From positions 9,744,836 to 9,808,835 of the forward strand of contig OX291552.1 of assembly GCA_946406115.1 (NCBI GenBank): a stretch of DNA of 64,000 nucleotides, in the 5' to 3' direction. Below the pieces are notes generated by a model. It was not told the DNA's origin, did no database searches, and saw only the letters and a program-made list of their open reading frames with translations. Both the position numbers and the translations under genes were made by a program. Below are positions 30,601 through 33,720 of the stretch, in pieces. The stretch comes from Apoda limacodes (lineage: Eukaryota; Arthropoda; Insecta; Lepidoptera; Limacodidae). Positions within the stretch are counted from its first letter, which is position 1. The number at the start of each line of letters is the position of its first letter.

Positions 30601-32056
30601 CAGTTCCGAGATCACTTGCTAGACAAGGTAAAGCTGGCGTCCAAAAAACTTGGTGTACTCAACAGAGCGAAGCAGTACTTCACGTCGGGGTAAAGGTTGC
30701 TGCTTTACAAGTCGCAAGTCCGGCCCCATATGGAGAACTGCTGCTATCTCTGTGCGGGTGCACCCGGATACCAGCTTGGCCCTTTTGACTCGGTTCAACG
30801 ACGGGCTGTCAGAATTGTCGACGATCCCAAACTCACTTGCGGTATCGAGCCCTTAAGTCTGAGAAGAGACTTTGCCTCCCTGTGTGTGTTCTACCGCTTG
30901 TACAATGGGTTGTGTTCTGAGGAATTGTTCGAAATGATGCCAACGGCTACTTCCTACCATCGGCAGGGAATTCATTTTCACACTTTAGAACCGTAATGGT
31001 CGCGTACAGTGCGGTTTCAGAAAAACTTCCTGCCGCGAACGCTTAGGTTGTGGAATGAGTTCCCGCCAAGGTTTTCTTTAAGGACTACAGTATGGGGTTC
31101 TCAGAAGTTATTAGATTTCTGAAGGGTCGGCAACGCGCGAGTAATGCCCTTGGTGTTGCAAGCGTCCATAGGCTACGGTGACCTCTTACCATCAGGCGGA
31201 CCGTAGACTTGTTTGCCACCTAGCCGCTACCAGAGGGGACGGAAAAAGATCTTTGTTTCGGAGTCCCATGCAAAGCACTTCTCAAGCGTGAACTGTGTAC
31301 TGTGACAGAACCATCGCGTCCGATCCGACACGGATAATCACCAAAGCAGTCGTGACCCGTGGGTACCTGCATCAGCTGGAAGGTGACATTCATCCGTCTA
31401 TTAAGCTAATATTCGAGCATCGATTTCGAATATGGATTCGGAAAATTGCATCGACGACAAGGCTTTGACGCGATATCCGCACCATATATGCCTTTCGGCG
31501 TCCCTACCATGGCACATCGTCCGCAATACGGTCTCCACGGAAACCACGCAAGCAGAGTCGCCACCTCAAAAGATATTTTTGATGGACATCAATGCGATCC
31601 TCCTGCGATCTAAATGGCAATCTTTTGCTGGATGCTTTTGAATATTTTTTAGTGGCGCCCATAAATCCGTAATAACAAACAAACGCTTTTTGGCGACCAC
31701 AGATTGATCGACTCTACCAGACAGAGGAACGAGACACAGGGTATTTGAGGGGGGGTAATTCCTCAATCACCTAATATTCCCAAATCTAAATGATTTCATA
31801 CGTCCTGCCAATTTTCAACCTATTATATCACCAAAAATACCCTGTCTGGTATCGTGCTCTAAACATTGGTAACTAATGTCTGTTTAATTGGCAAAAGTGA
31901 ACCGTAACACAATATATTGACTCTTTCGTAATACTTTTCCATGGATAGATAATGAGATAAGTAATTAATTTTCAGGGTGACTGGGAAGGTTTGCCGATAC
32001 CAAAGATAAGACTTCCGCTACCAGTGGAGCCACGACTTTGTCCAAACGCCTACTAA
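3447..32056 (+). CDS. Tbh: Tyramine beta-hydroxylase / dopamine beta-hydroxylase family copper monooxygenase (10 exons, N-terminus missing)
   Basis: Joined exons: 3447-3671, 4802-4942, 6155-6418, 7003-7152, 8210-8342, 9011-9177, 9341-9523, 10073-10260, 29520-29676, 31976-32056. Together they give 1689 nt, exactly 563 codons with the stop, and every junction is GT-AG and in phase. Family role: copper- and ascorbate-dependent hydroxylation of tyramine to octopamine inside secretory vesicles. A DOMON domain comes first (exons 1-2). The two-domain monooxygenase core follows, with CuH-site histidines in LVHHMEVF and LEVHYNN, CuM-site histidines in QLHTHLVG, and the Met ligand in DEMCVNYIHYYP. All expected copper ligands are present. 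The alignment to vertebrate DBH, as I remember it, is nearly gap-free, which favours Tbh over the MOXD1-like paralogue. About 50 N-terminal residues (signal or anchor) are not visible and must lie in an upstream exon. Intron 8 is 19.3 kb and full of transposons. Confidence 0.88.
3672..4801 (+). other. Tbh intron with dispersed repeats
   Basis: 3840-4400 holds diverged repeat sequence ('tttggcaagaagcaaggttt', seen again near 60820). From about 4436 a repeat starting 'gctgacctggcaaacgttg' lies in - orientation, with 'ggtgcagtggttccggaga' inside; it belongs to the CTAGT-ended repeats. No exon-like sequence is seen. Confidence 0.5.
4802..4942 (+). CDS. Tbh: Tbh exon: DOMON continuation
   Basis: 47 codons, DMHSDENGIL to DDDYIIE, phase 0 on both sides. 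Acceptor 'cattttag', donor GAG|gtaagt. The FERFFDTCDDDDYIIE stretch joins directly to DGTVHV of the next exon, matching the YxIEDGTVH string of DBH. Confidence 0.88.
4943..6154 (+). other. Tbh intron with a family A scrap and a Helitron-like repeat
   Basis: 5290-5465 is a - strand scrap of the family A non-LTR 3' region ('acccatacaaggggtagaac', 'ggcagcagtactccgcgta'), also seen at 59700-60000. 5519-5908 is a complete-looking Helitron-like repeat. The rest is AT-rich and unrecognised. Confidence 0.65.
5519..5908 (+). repeat. Helitron-like (Lep1-type) non-autonomous repeat
   Basis: Starts 'tccatactaatattataaat', carries 'gcgaaagtaactctgtctg' and 'cacgcttaaaccgctgtac', and ends 'cgtgggcaaaagctagt', that is CTAG followed by T after a degraded hairpin. 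This fits Helitron-type ends (TC ... CTRR between A and T). About 390 bp, no ORF. Confidence 0.6.
6155..6418 (+). CDS. Tbh: Tbh exon: end of DOMON and start of the copper core
   Basis: 88 codons, DGTVHVIWARG to KKHHIIQ, phase 0 on both sides. Acceptor 'tgtgcag', donor CAG|gtactt. The TTYWCKV motif is conserved in the family, and its Cys is one of the core disulfide cysteines. KHHIIQ leads into the CuH-binding strand in the next exon. Confidence 0.9.
6419..7002 (+). other. Tbh intron, no recognised element
   Basis: It begins with a short 'gcttttgcccgcggctttgcc' repeat end at about 6460-6480, and the rest is AT-rich. I see no coding sequence. Confidence 0.5.
7003..7152 (+). CDS. Tbh: Tbh exon: first copper-binding His pair
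   Basis: 50 codons, FESTITAGNEGLVHHMEVFY to AITKKCSK, phase 0. Acceptor 'ttgattgcag', donor AAA|gtaagt. LVHHMEVF carries the two adjacent CuH histidines. Confidence 0.92.
7153..8209 (+). other. Tbh intron, no recognised element
   Basis: AT-rich. The open frames on both strands at 7416-7635 have no family signature and look accidental. I see no clear transposon. Confidence 0.45.
8210..8342 (+). CDS. Tbh: Tbh exon: third CuH histidine
   Basis: VKAAWAMGAPPFVYP to LEVHYNNPGLKD plus one base. The acceptor 'ggtatttgaag' is weak in pyrimidines, but the residue count before KAAWAMGA fits the family. Donor A|gtacgt at 8343. A second donor at 8378 would put the next exon out of frame, so it was not used. 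LEVHYNN contains the third CuH His. Confidence 0.85.
8343..9010 (+). other. Tbh intron, no recognised element
   Basis: Mostly AT-rich. 8700-8770 ('gagggactttaacgca') faintly recalls a degraded endonuclease GDFN segment of a non-LTR element, too short to be sure. Confidence 0.35.
9011..9177 (+). CDS. Tbh: Tbh exon: between the two copper domains
   Basis: Completes ACC (Thr) from the previous exon, then WVDSSGMVLYL to CIPQCTGV. Acceptor 'gtttaatag', donor GTG|gtgagt. The spacing NP-7 residues-DSSG equals that of vertebrate DBH. MELGLEYTDKMAIP is a strong family string. Confidence 0.9.
9341..9523 (+). CDS. Tbh: Tbh exon: CuM His-x-His motif
   Basis: 61 codons, GLPKDGIVVFGSQLHTHLVG to HQPVKVMP, phase 0. 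Acceptor 'atactccag', donor CCG|gtaaga. QLHTHLVG holds the two CuM histidines, and HYSTHFQEIR is conserved in the family. It follows a 163 bp intron. Confidence 0.92.
9524..10072 (+). other. Tbh intron with a Helitron-like 5' fragment
   Basis: From about 9602 it holds the start of the 'ccatactaatattataaatg' repeat with an expanded 'ctgtctgtctct' run. The repeat fades by about 9790. Confidence 0.55.
10073..10260 (+). CDS. Tbh: Tbh exon: CuM methionine
   Basis: GDYLETTCVYNTLERDN to ENYFKFEQ plus AG, phase 2. Acceptor 'catgttttaag', donor AG|gtgata. DEMCVNYIHYYP carries the methionine ligand of CuM. The next exon is 19.3 kb away; A at 29520 completes AGA (Arg). Confidence 0.9.
10281..11060. repeat. 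Composite dispersed repeats
   Basis: Starts 'agctgacccgacgaacgtag' (end of a CTAGT-type repeat in - orientation). It includes one copy of the 'gaaaccctccccggcgtgta' unit at about 10718. From 10845 ('agacatgcagcagcgtttt') to about 11045 ('tttcataaatgtagcatac') it shares an unclassified block with 41360-41590. Confidence 0.5.
11061..12180. other. Intronic stretch, repeats not classified
   Basis: Contains short palindromic pieces around 11645-11690 ('cctcatcatgatcctgactt') and repeated 'accggtgacc' or 'accagtgacc' motifs at 11690-11770 and 12065-12130. Those motifs may be the ends of a small DNA element, but I could not define its termini. Confidence 0.3.
12190..13080 (+). pseudogene. Mariner transposase relic
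   Basis: Frames broken by stops and shifts, read in order on the + strand, match a Tc1/mariner transposase. 'ggtgacgaatcctgg' (12507-12521) encodes the GDESW motif with the first catalytic Asp. STVWLFQNEPTPTKVKRS and NAEWYTTKYLPEV are family strings. CFTMTT in one frame overlaps HHDNAPAHSA in the other (12762-12794). 'agtcctgatctggcaccgtg' (12855-12874) encodes SPDLAPCDFF. The spacing of the second and third Asp fits D34D. The C-terminal RRMNLCIQAGGE is at about 13005-13040. Terminal inverted repeats were not identified, so the ends are approximate. It cannot make a working enzyme. Confidence 0.85.
13081..13661. other. Intronic sequence between mariner relic and MITE
   Basis: A GC-rich scrap 'cggcgcggcgccccggcgcg' lies near 13145. 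The rest is AT-rich with no recognised element; the overlapping open frames on both strands at 13212-13512 lack family features. Confidence 0.35.
13662..14290. mobile_element. Non-autonomous DNA transposon (MITE) with TTA target duplication
   Basis: Left end 'aggtggaaacatactatc'; the right end 'agtatgtttccactt' is its inverted copy. The similarity continues inward with 'aacgcgacgcgacg' against 'cgtggcgtcgcgtt'. TTA lies directly outside both ends (13659-13661 and 14291-14293), as expected for PIF/Harbinger elements. The inside is rich in GCGTCGCG-type words and has no transposase. Confidence 0.75.
14330..14760. repeat. Repeat ending in a long hairpin
   Basis: Begins near 'accaactttaaaaaaggaga', a common lepidopteran repeat start. 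Its right part is an imperfect inverted repeat: arm 14601-14650 ('ctgatctgaattacagtttg' inside) pairs with 14713-14760 ('aaactgtaattcagatcag'). The loop is about 60 bases. The same arm sequence forms the hairpin at 34741-34862. Confidence 0.65.
15111..15560 (+). pseudogene. MADF-domain ORF split by a repeat insertion
   Basis: ATG at 15111 opens MESNLNLWNNETEMLFLEHY and reaches HHKDKNKN at 15230. The frame resumes at 15486 with KNHDAWRRISTQL and stops at 15558-15560 (TAA). With the insert and one copy of its duplication ignored, the two parts are in the same frame, giving the W...Y/H...KDKN...AWRRI pattern of the first MADF helices. The ORF is short and ends early, so it is a relic even without the insert. 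Confidence 0.65.
15232..15484 (+). repeat. 'agggttccgtac' repeat inserted in the MADF ORF
   Basis: 253 bp flanked by TAAAAATC on both sides (15224-15231 and 15485-15492), an 8 bp target-site duplication. The inner part is bounded by inverted 'agggttccgtacc' (15259) and 'gggtacggaaccct' (ends about 15485). It is one of the most frequent lepidopteran dispersed repeats; relatives lie at 54208-54420, 43040, 59160-59200 and 60560-60985. Confidence 0.75.
15763..17091. other. Intronic repeats upstream of the BEL element
   Basis: 16079-16096 is an A run. 16265-16470 carries 'gtttgttactcaatcacgct' and 'tggagatgaaacttggcgt', a common lepidopteran 3'-end repeat. 16725-17080 carries 'atctatactaatataataat' and a second diverged repeat of the same kind. 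No coding potential is seen. Confidence 0.5.
17092..17285 (-). repeat. BEL 3' LTR, first piece
   Basis: 'tgtggcactaggttttgccc' to 'ctgaataca' matches 28875-29065. A 3 bp difference ('ttgaagactg' against 'ttgactg') and scattered substitutions distinguish the copies. Confidence 0.85.
17348..19888 (-). CDS. Jockey ORF2: reverse transcriptase, intact frame of 846 codons
   Basis: The frame starts inside the last endonuclease motif (ELDSDHRPVVLRLG). The linker includes KARFNDLHRRVRTAV. The RT domain follows: APGADGISNDILKRL, the SSYRRISLLKALGKLYERLL finger, DEQFGFRAKHSC, FFDVAKAFDKVWH, GVPQGSVLAPILYLLYTND, and the catalytic FADDTALY near residue 500. The usual YRPISLL is YRRISLL here. A C-terminal thumb (YLGVTMDSRL, LYTTCIRPILAYAS) and a basic, Pro-rich tail end at the TGA or TAA before 17348. 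It makes cDNA from its own RNA at nicked target DNA. The frame continues upstream without ATG to about 19960, where it is shifted from the rest of the endonuclease. Confidence 0.92.
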   Translation of the reverse strand: MTPTFFPHNTRNNPDVLDIALLKNVRLSFRSIEVLDELDSDHRPVVLRLGSPSDSPPDSRTVTDWDKFGQLLENPSSPHLDRVPNVISSANDLNVAIDSLTSHLTATIGECSRQVTVGDYHHLILPQHIRSLMTERNAARRARDRAPSTENKARFNDLHRRVRTAVAELRAQRFGELIENISPSHQAYWHLARALKSETANSLPPLTRLNNVPAFNDDEKADCLASSLQAQCALSTQPFDPEHVREVDGEVERRTSLPPQDPLPPVTVDEVVQVIKDRKAPGADGISNDILKRLTLPLICLLVAIFNAAIEHCIFPSQWKDAIVIGIHKPGKTRTEPSSYRRISLLKALGKLYERLLLARLRNAIVSRGILIDEQFGFRAKHSCVHQVLRITEHILTGFQPALGKTRHTGAVFFDVAKAFDKVWHNGLIFKLYNFQLPDRLVLIIRDYLSNHSFRYKVEGTLSSPRPIEAGVPQGSVLAPILYLLYTNDIPKTIGTNLALFADDTALYTTDRQVSRITERLQSAISALGEWIREWRIEVNPDKSSAVLFTLGCPPRPTPLSLFGRAIPWQNKTKYLGVTMDSRLNFQAHTKIVRDRAAFVLGRLYPMIGKYSKMSLRNKLNLYTTCIRPILAYASVVFALSKRNLHKLQTLQNRFLRAASGASWYVRNADLHRDFELPTIPQYFKDLAVRFFERTQNHPNRLIVQSTTYRPPDRPGHGRKTIVRRPRHVLTSPDDYLAVRIARLVSTTSPNRASLQTRCRRPRVRRRPQGYTRYQRVPGRFSPPLNRNRTRVTGNSPPGGDSPSGSRLTPVEGTPPRATTQAPRGALERWALYGLRLLQSLAPKVR
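19889..20222 (-). pseudogene. Jockey ORF2 endonuclease remnant, shifted and partly deleted
   Basis: On the - strand, RLAMTGHQPIIIASVYLSPL is followed by ILAGDLNCKS, the GDxN motif of the endonuclease, in a different frame from the RT ORF. The first ~100 residues, including the catalytic N and E motifs, are absent, so the deletion lies near 20150. ORF2 probably began near 20210, overlapping the end of ORF1. Confidence 0.7.
20223..21916 (-). pseudogene. Jockey ORF1 (gag-like, zinc-knuckle RNA-binding protein), frameshifted
   Basis: Starts at ATG 21916 (MVELLNGMSRDQIGEII). The frame shifts near 21660 and returns near 21515 at an A/G run. The longest intact part is 21439-20588, which has the PRE/C2HC region (TYSLAEERVLRPVIRGVPK) and then knuckles CHRCQLYGHAQRNC, CVKCLRDHATPDC and CVLCGSEGHPANYRGC. 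Another shift in a C run near 20660 separates the C-terminal part (LINAAKSKETDKLLSALPG to LRRVAPKP, stop at 20223). Family role: RNA chaperone and packaging of the element RNA. Confidence 0.85.
21917..22697 (-). promoter_or_regulatory. Jockey 5' UTR
   Basis: Non-coding, less AT-rich than the surroundings, starting 'gggggattcccgattcgac' on the - strand right at the target-site duplication. Jockey elements carry an internal promoter here; that is family knowledge, and no specific promoter motif was confirmed. Its presence argues that the copy is not 5'-truncated. Confidence 0.6.
22698..23001 (-). repeat. BEL 3' LTR, second piece
   Basis: 'aatacaaatacaaaatttgt' to 'aacgttgtttaaca' matches 29061-29363 with few differences. 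The other piece of this LTR is 17092-17285, on the far side of the Jockey element. Confidence 0.85.
23002..24308 (-). other. BEL 3' region between integrase and LTR
   Basis: The end of pol in BEL/Pao runs about 24308-24180; on the - strand the frames read SILNQPRKSS and QQKMCGEG, degraded. An 18-base C run (24146-24163) follows. 23002-24140 is AT-rich without ORFs. It includes a short TA repeat near 23384-23398. Confidence 0.5.
24309..25180 (-). pseudogene. BEL/Pao integrase relic
   Basis: Reading the - strand from 25180: DENGLLKLNSRIEA, then MNHAGANTIFNELLDS and a degraded HHCC zinc region. The catalytic core follows: WVALFTGLTSRAIHLEVA, SDNGTNFRGA (second catalytic Asp), then in a shifted frame SWGGAWERMVRSVKEALRAT (catalytic Glu region), NTVNSRPLTHI and LTPNHILLG, which are classic Pao strings. 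A frameshift at about 24580, in a C run, breaks the core. Confidence 0.85.
25185..25892 (-). mobile_element. Non-LTR RT fragment inserted in BEL pol
   Basis: - strand strings HPPAPWLTQKIKN, NPSDTWKFLKALGVA, then ISSKAVGCDNL, LTSILEFIAPILTHILNFSL, SSWKKAFVVPLPK and FRQISIIPILSKVFECF are the linker and first RT motifs of a CR1 or Jockey-type element, distinct from family A. It replaces the RNase H part of BEL pol directly after the YVDDYL motif (about 25895-25915). Confidence 0.75.
25886..26950 (-). pseudogene. BEL/Pao reverse transcriptase relic
   Basis: 26950-26447 holds the region between protease and RT (PTMLIGQDNWEYIISRK, SKTKLGWVLHG). 26410-25886 holds RT motifs LYLPHFPVINTEKKKIRLV, HDAAAKTNGKNLNDMLLSGP, VAVSSDIAEMFMQVKIRPQD and the catalytic YVDDYL. 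A frame break lies at about 26410-26450. The typical PHHAV is LPHFPV here. After YVDDYL it is cut by the inserted non-LTR fragment. Confidence 0.85.
26977..27693 (-). pseudogene. BEL/Pao gag C-terminus and aspartic protease
   Basis: MTYLKKMADFLNIEADKC, then paired knuckles CTLCKDDHRLSRCPTF and CFRCISGSHRRDTC, then the retropepsin-like domain with YCLLDEGSSVTIL. The catalytic triplet DSG/DTG is DEG here, a form I associate with Pao proteases. Processing of the polyprotein is the family role. An ORF break near 26977 separates it from RT. Confidence 0.8.
27736..28882 (-). pseudogene. BEL/Pao gag
   Basis: Two frames. 28882-28262 is a Thr/Ser-rich then charged coiled segment (ELIEELARLKLKEVHAQAEL), with stops before the next part. 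28242-27736 (MEGSSTVDVAMLANAL) has the DUF1759-type gag core: VQELPTFTGNTSEWLNYRSS, SLLLVDPESEIIMSTLERRF, LRELCIFACKISNSVATIEA. The break at about 28250 means the copy cannot make one Gag protein. Confidence 0.8.
28875..29363 (-). repeat. BEL 5' LTR
   Basis: 489 bp, TG...CA on the - strand, matching the split copy at 17092-17285 plus 22698-23001. It keeps the uninterrupted 'gactgaatacaaatac' that marks where the Jockey element later landed in the other LTR. It ends about 150 bases before the next Tbh exon. Confidence 0.85.
29520..29676 (+). CDS. Tbh: Tbh exon: C-terminal region
   Basis: A completes AGA, then WDHMPISFVASPRYNYLAI to NKSDGHRFQ. Acceptor 'gaattgttttag', donor CAG|gtatag. LRKLYEQSPISMQCNKSDG matches the SPISMxCNKS string near the end of DBH/Tbh proteins. 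Confidence 0.9.
29677..31975 (+). other. Last Tbh intron
   Basis: 29677-30040 is unrecognised. 30045-31220 is a family A non-LTR fragment. 31240-31800 is unrecognised, possibly an old repeat. The rest, up to the acceptor 'aattttcag', is AT-rich. Confidence 0.6.
30045..31220 (+). mobile_element. Non-LTR family A, RT core to 3' end
   Basis: Frames in order: GLCKWVASFLSGRRIRAVV, INAGVPQGSVLSPTLFLLHI, HCYADDSTGDAYYTGR (catalytic YADD) in a shifted frame, KKTPFTVVPQFQNTPLSIS, then VRPHMENCCYLCAGAPGYQ and VQRRAVRIVDDPKLTCGIEP. Several shifts and stops make it dead. The 3' region ends near 'ccatcaggcggaccgtagac'. Confidence 0.85.
31976..32056 (+). CDS. Tbh: Tbh last exon and stop
   Basis: 26 codons GDWEGLPIPKIRLPL to RLCPNAY, then TAA at 32054-32056. 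Acceptor 'aattttcag'. HRFQ|GDWEG corresponds to the RFQGEW string of vertebrate DBH. The protein ends soon after. Confidence 0.88.
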   Translation, partial: GDWEGLPIPKIRLPLPVEPRLCPNAY

Positions 32057-32235
32057 CAAGTAATCATTACAATTATAATTGATTGAAAATATGTTTGTTA
32101 AAGAAATAAGGTTGTTTATGACATGATTTATTACTATAAATTATATTTTTATGTTTGTTAAGTGAAATACGAGTATTTTCCCCTGTATATTTAATCTCTT
32201 TGTTTGAGAGTCAAATAAATGTTTTTTTCTTTATA
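32057..32235 (+). terminator. Tbh 3' UTR with poly(A) signal
   Basis: AATAAA at 32214-32219, 158 bases after the stop, followed by a T-rich stretch 'gtttttttctttat' fitting a cleavage and downstream region. The first canonical signal after the stop. Confidence 0.65.
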
Positions 32236-32335
32236 TTTCAAAATGTCTACCTAATCTGTAAAAAAAATCTTAACAAGCCTTAACCACAGACTATATAATA
32301 CTATACTACCATATACTACCCAAAAAACTTATATA

Positions 32336-32611
32336 TTGAACTACCCGAATGACTTGAGGCAACCTTTCCACATCATTGGAGGATATGTTGATATGAGTGA
32401 GTTGAAAAGCGCAAGCGTGCGTGCTGTTGACACGTTTGCAGTCGCTGCCATGCGGATTCCTCAGGGATGCTTGCATAACGAAACAGGCGTTTCGGTCCTG
32501 ATTTGTCGGAGCGGGTCGGTTCAGATCAGCCTACATAAAGAAACATGTAAAACTGTTCTTAGTGACATATTATGGCCTCCAGTTAGTCTTCCCCCCCCCC
32601 CATATCACTAA
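32336..32611 (+). other. Unrecognised short open frame
   Basis: Reads NYPNDLRQPFHIIGGYVDM to WPPVSLPPPPYH, 91 codons. I recognise no domain. Its less AT-rich composition and its position next to a family A scrap suggest a transposon remnant rather than a gene. Confidence 0.25.
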
Positions 32612-32905
32612 GGTGGCAAACAAGCTTACGGCCCGCCTGGTGAAAAGCGGTATGGTGACCTATGGACCCTTCGAAAATCTAATAATTTATTTCTTGAAGA
32701 ACCCCATTCTCAGCTCATTCCACAACCCAAGCGTTCGCGGTTGGAAGTTTCTCTGAAACCGCATTGTACGCGACCACCTCGGTTCTAAAGTGTGAGAATA
32801 AATTCCCTGCCGATGGTGAGCGGTGCAATGGTAGAAAGTAGCCGTCGGCATCATTTCGAACAATTCCTCAGAACACAACCCATTGTACAAGCGGTAGAAC
32901 ACACA
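32610..32905 (-). mobile_element. Non-LTR family A 3' fragment
   Basis: - strand: FYRLYNGLCSEELFEMMPTA, GIYSHTLEPRWSRTMRFQRN, TLGLWNELRMGFFKK, then the 3' end 'ggcgggccgtaagcttgttt'. Closely similar to 45962-46505. 5'-truncated. Confidence 0.85.
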
Positions 32906-32914
32906 CAGGGAGGC

Positions 32915-33720
32915 AAATTCAATTGATTGAGCATAGTTCCTAATTCATATGGGTTTTCGTTGAAGATAAGAATGTCGTCTGCAAATCTAAGGTATCTTAT
33001 AAAGTTGTTATTTATGATGCCCTTGTTCATCCAGTTTAGCCTTTACCTCCTCCAAGACGGCGATAAATAATTTACGAGATAAGGGATCTTCCTGTATGAT
33101 GCCTCTTTCTATTTTTATATCTATTCCTCTTTGGTCTAATTTAACATTGCTGATACTGATTTTGTATATATTTTCAATTATGTTTTATATGTTTTGTTAA
33201 TATTCAGTCTAGTTAATGCTTTCCAAATTGCTGTATGGTTTATACTATCAAAAGCCTTGCTGTAGTCTATAAATGCTATTTATAACTTTGCGTTGAATTC
33301 CTGATACTTCTCAATTATTTCTTCTAATGAGTAAATGATCTGTCGTTGAAAAGCCTGAGCGAAAGCCAGCTTGTTCGATAGGTTACAAAGTATCTATTGT
33401 TTCTGTAATTCGATTTAAAATTATAGATGAAAAAAGTTTATAAATACTTGCCATCATATTTATAAGTCTTTCTTCTTGAAGTTATTTATATCTACAGGTA
33501 CTCCGGTTTTGTAGAGTAGGATGATGTCTGAACAAGTCCACTGAGTGGGTATAATCTCTGTATCGAATATCATGTTAAAGAACCATGTCAAGTAAGGAGC
33601 CCTTAATTTAATAGCCTCGTCTGTAATTCCGTCCGGCCAAGGGCTTTTTTCTAACTTTGGGTGATTGATATGTTTCATTAGTTCAAATTCAGCGAACCAT
33701 GTTTTCTATAATACTTGTTT
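32915..33720 (-). mobile_element. RTE-clade reverse transcriptase relic
   Basis: Fragments in order on the - strand: SPWPDGITDEAIKLRAPYL, PTQWTCSDIILLYKTG, SIYKLFSSIILNRITETI, EQAGFRSGFSTTDHL, NIYKISISNVKLDQRGI, IKIERGIIQEDPLSRKLFIA. Order and wording fit the RTE RT (GFRxGFSTxDH, GVRQGDPLSPKLF). Many stops. The end near 32915 abuts the family A scrap. Confidence 0.75.
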
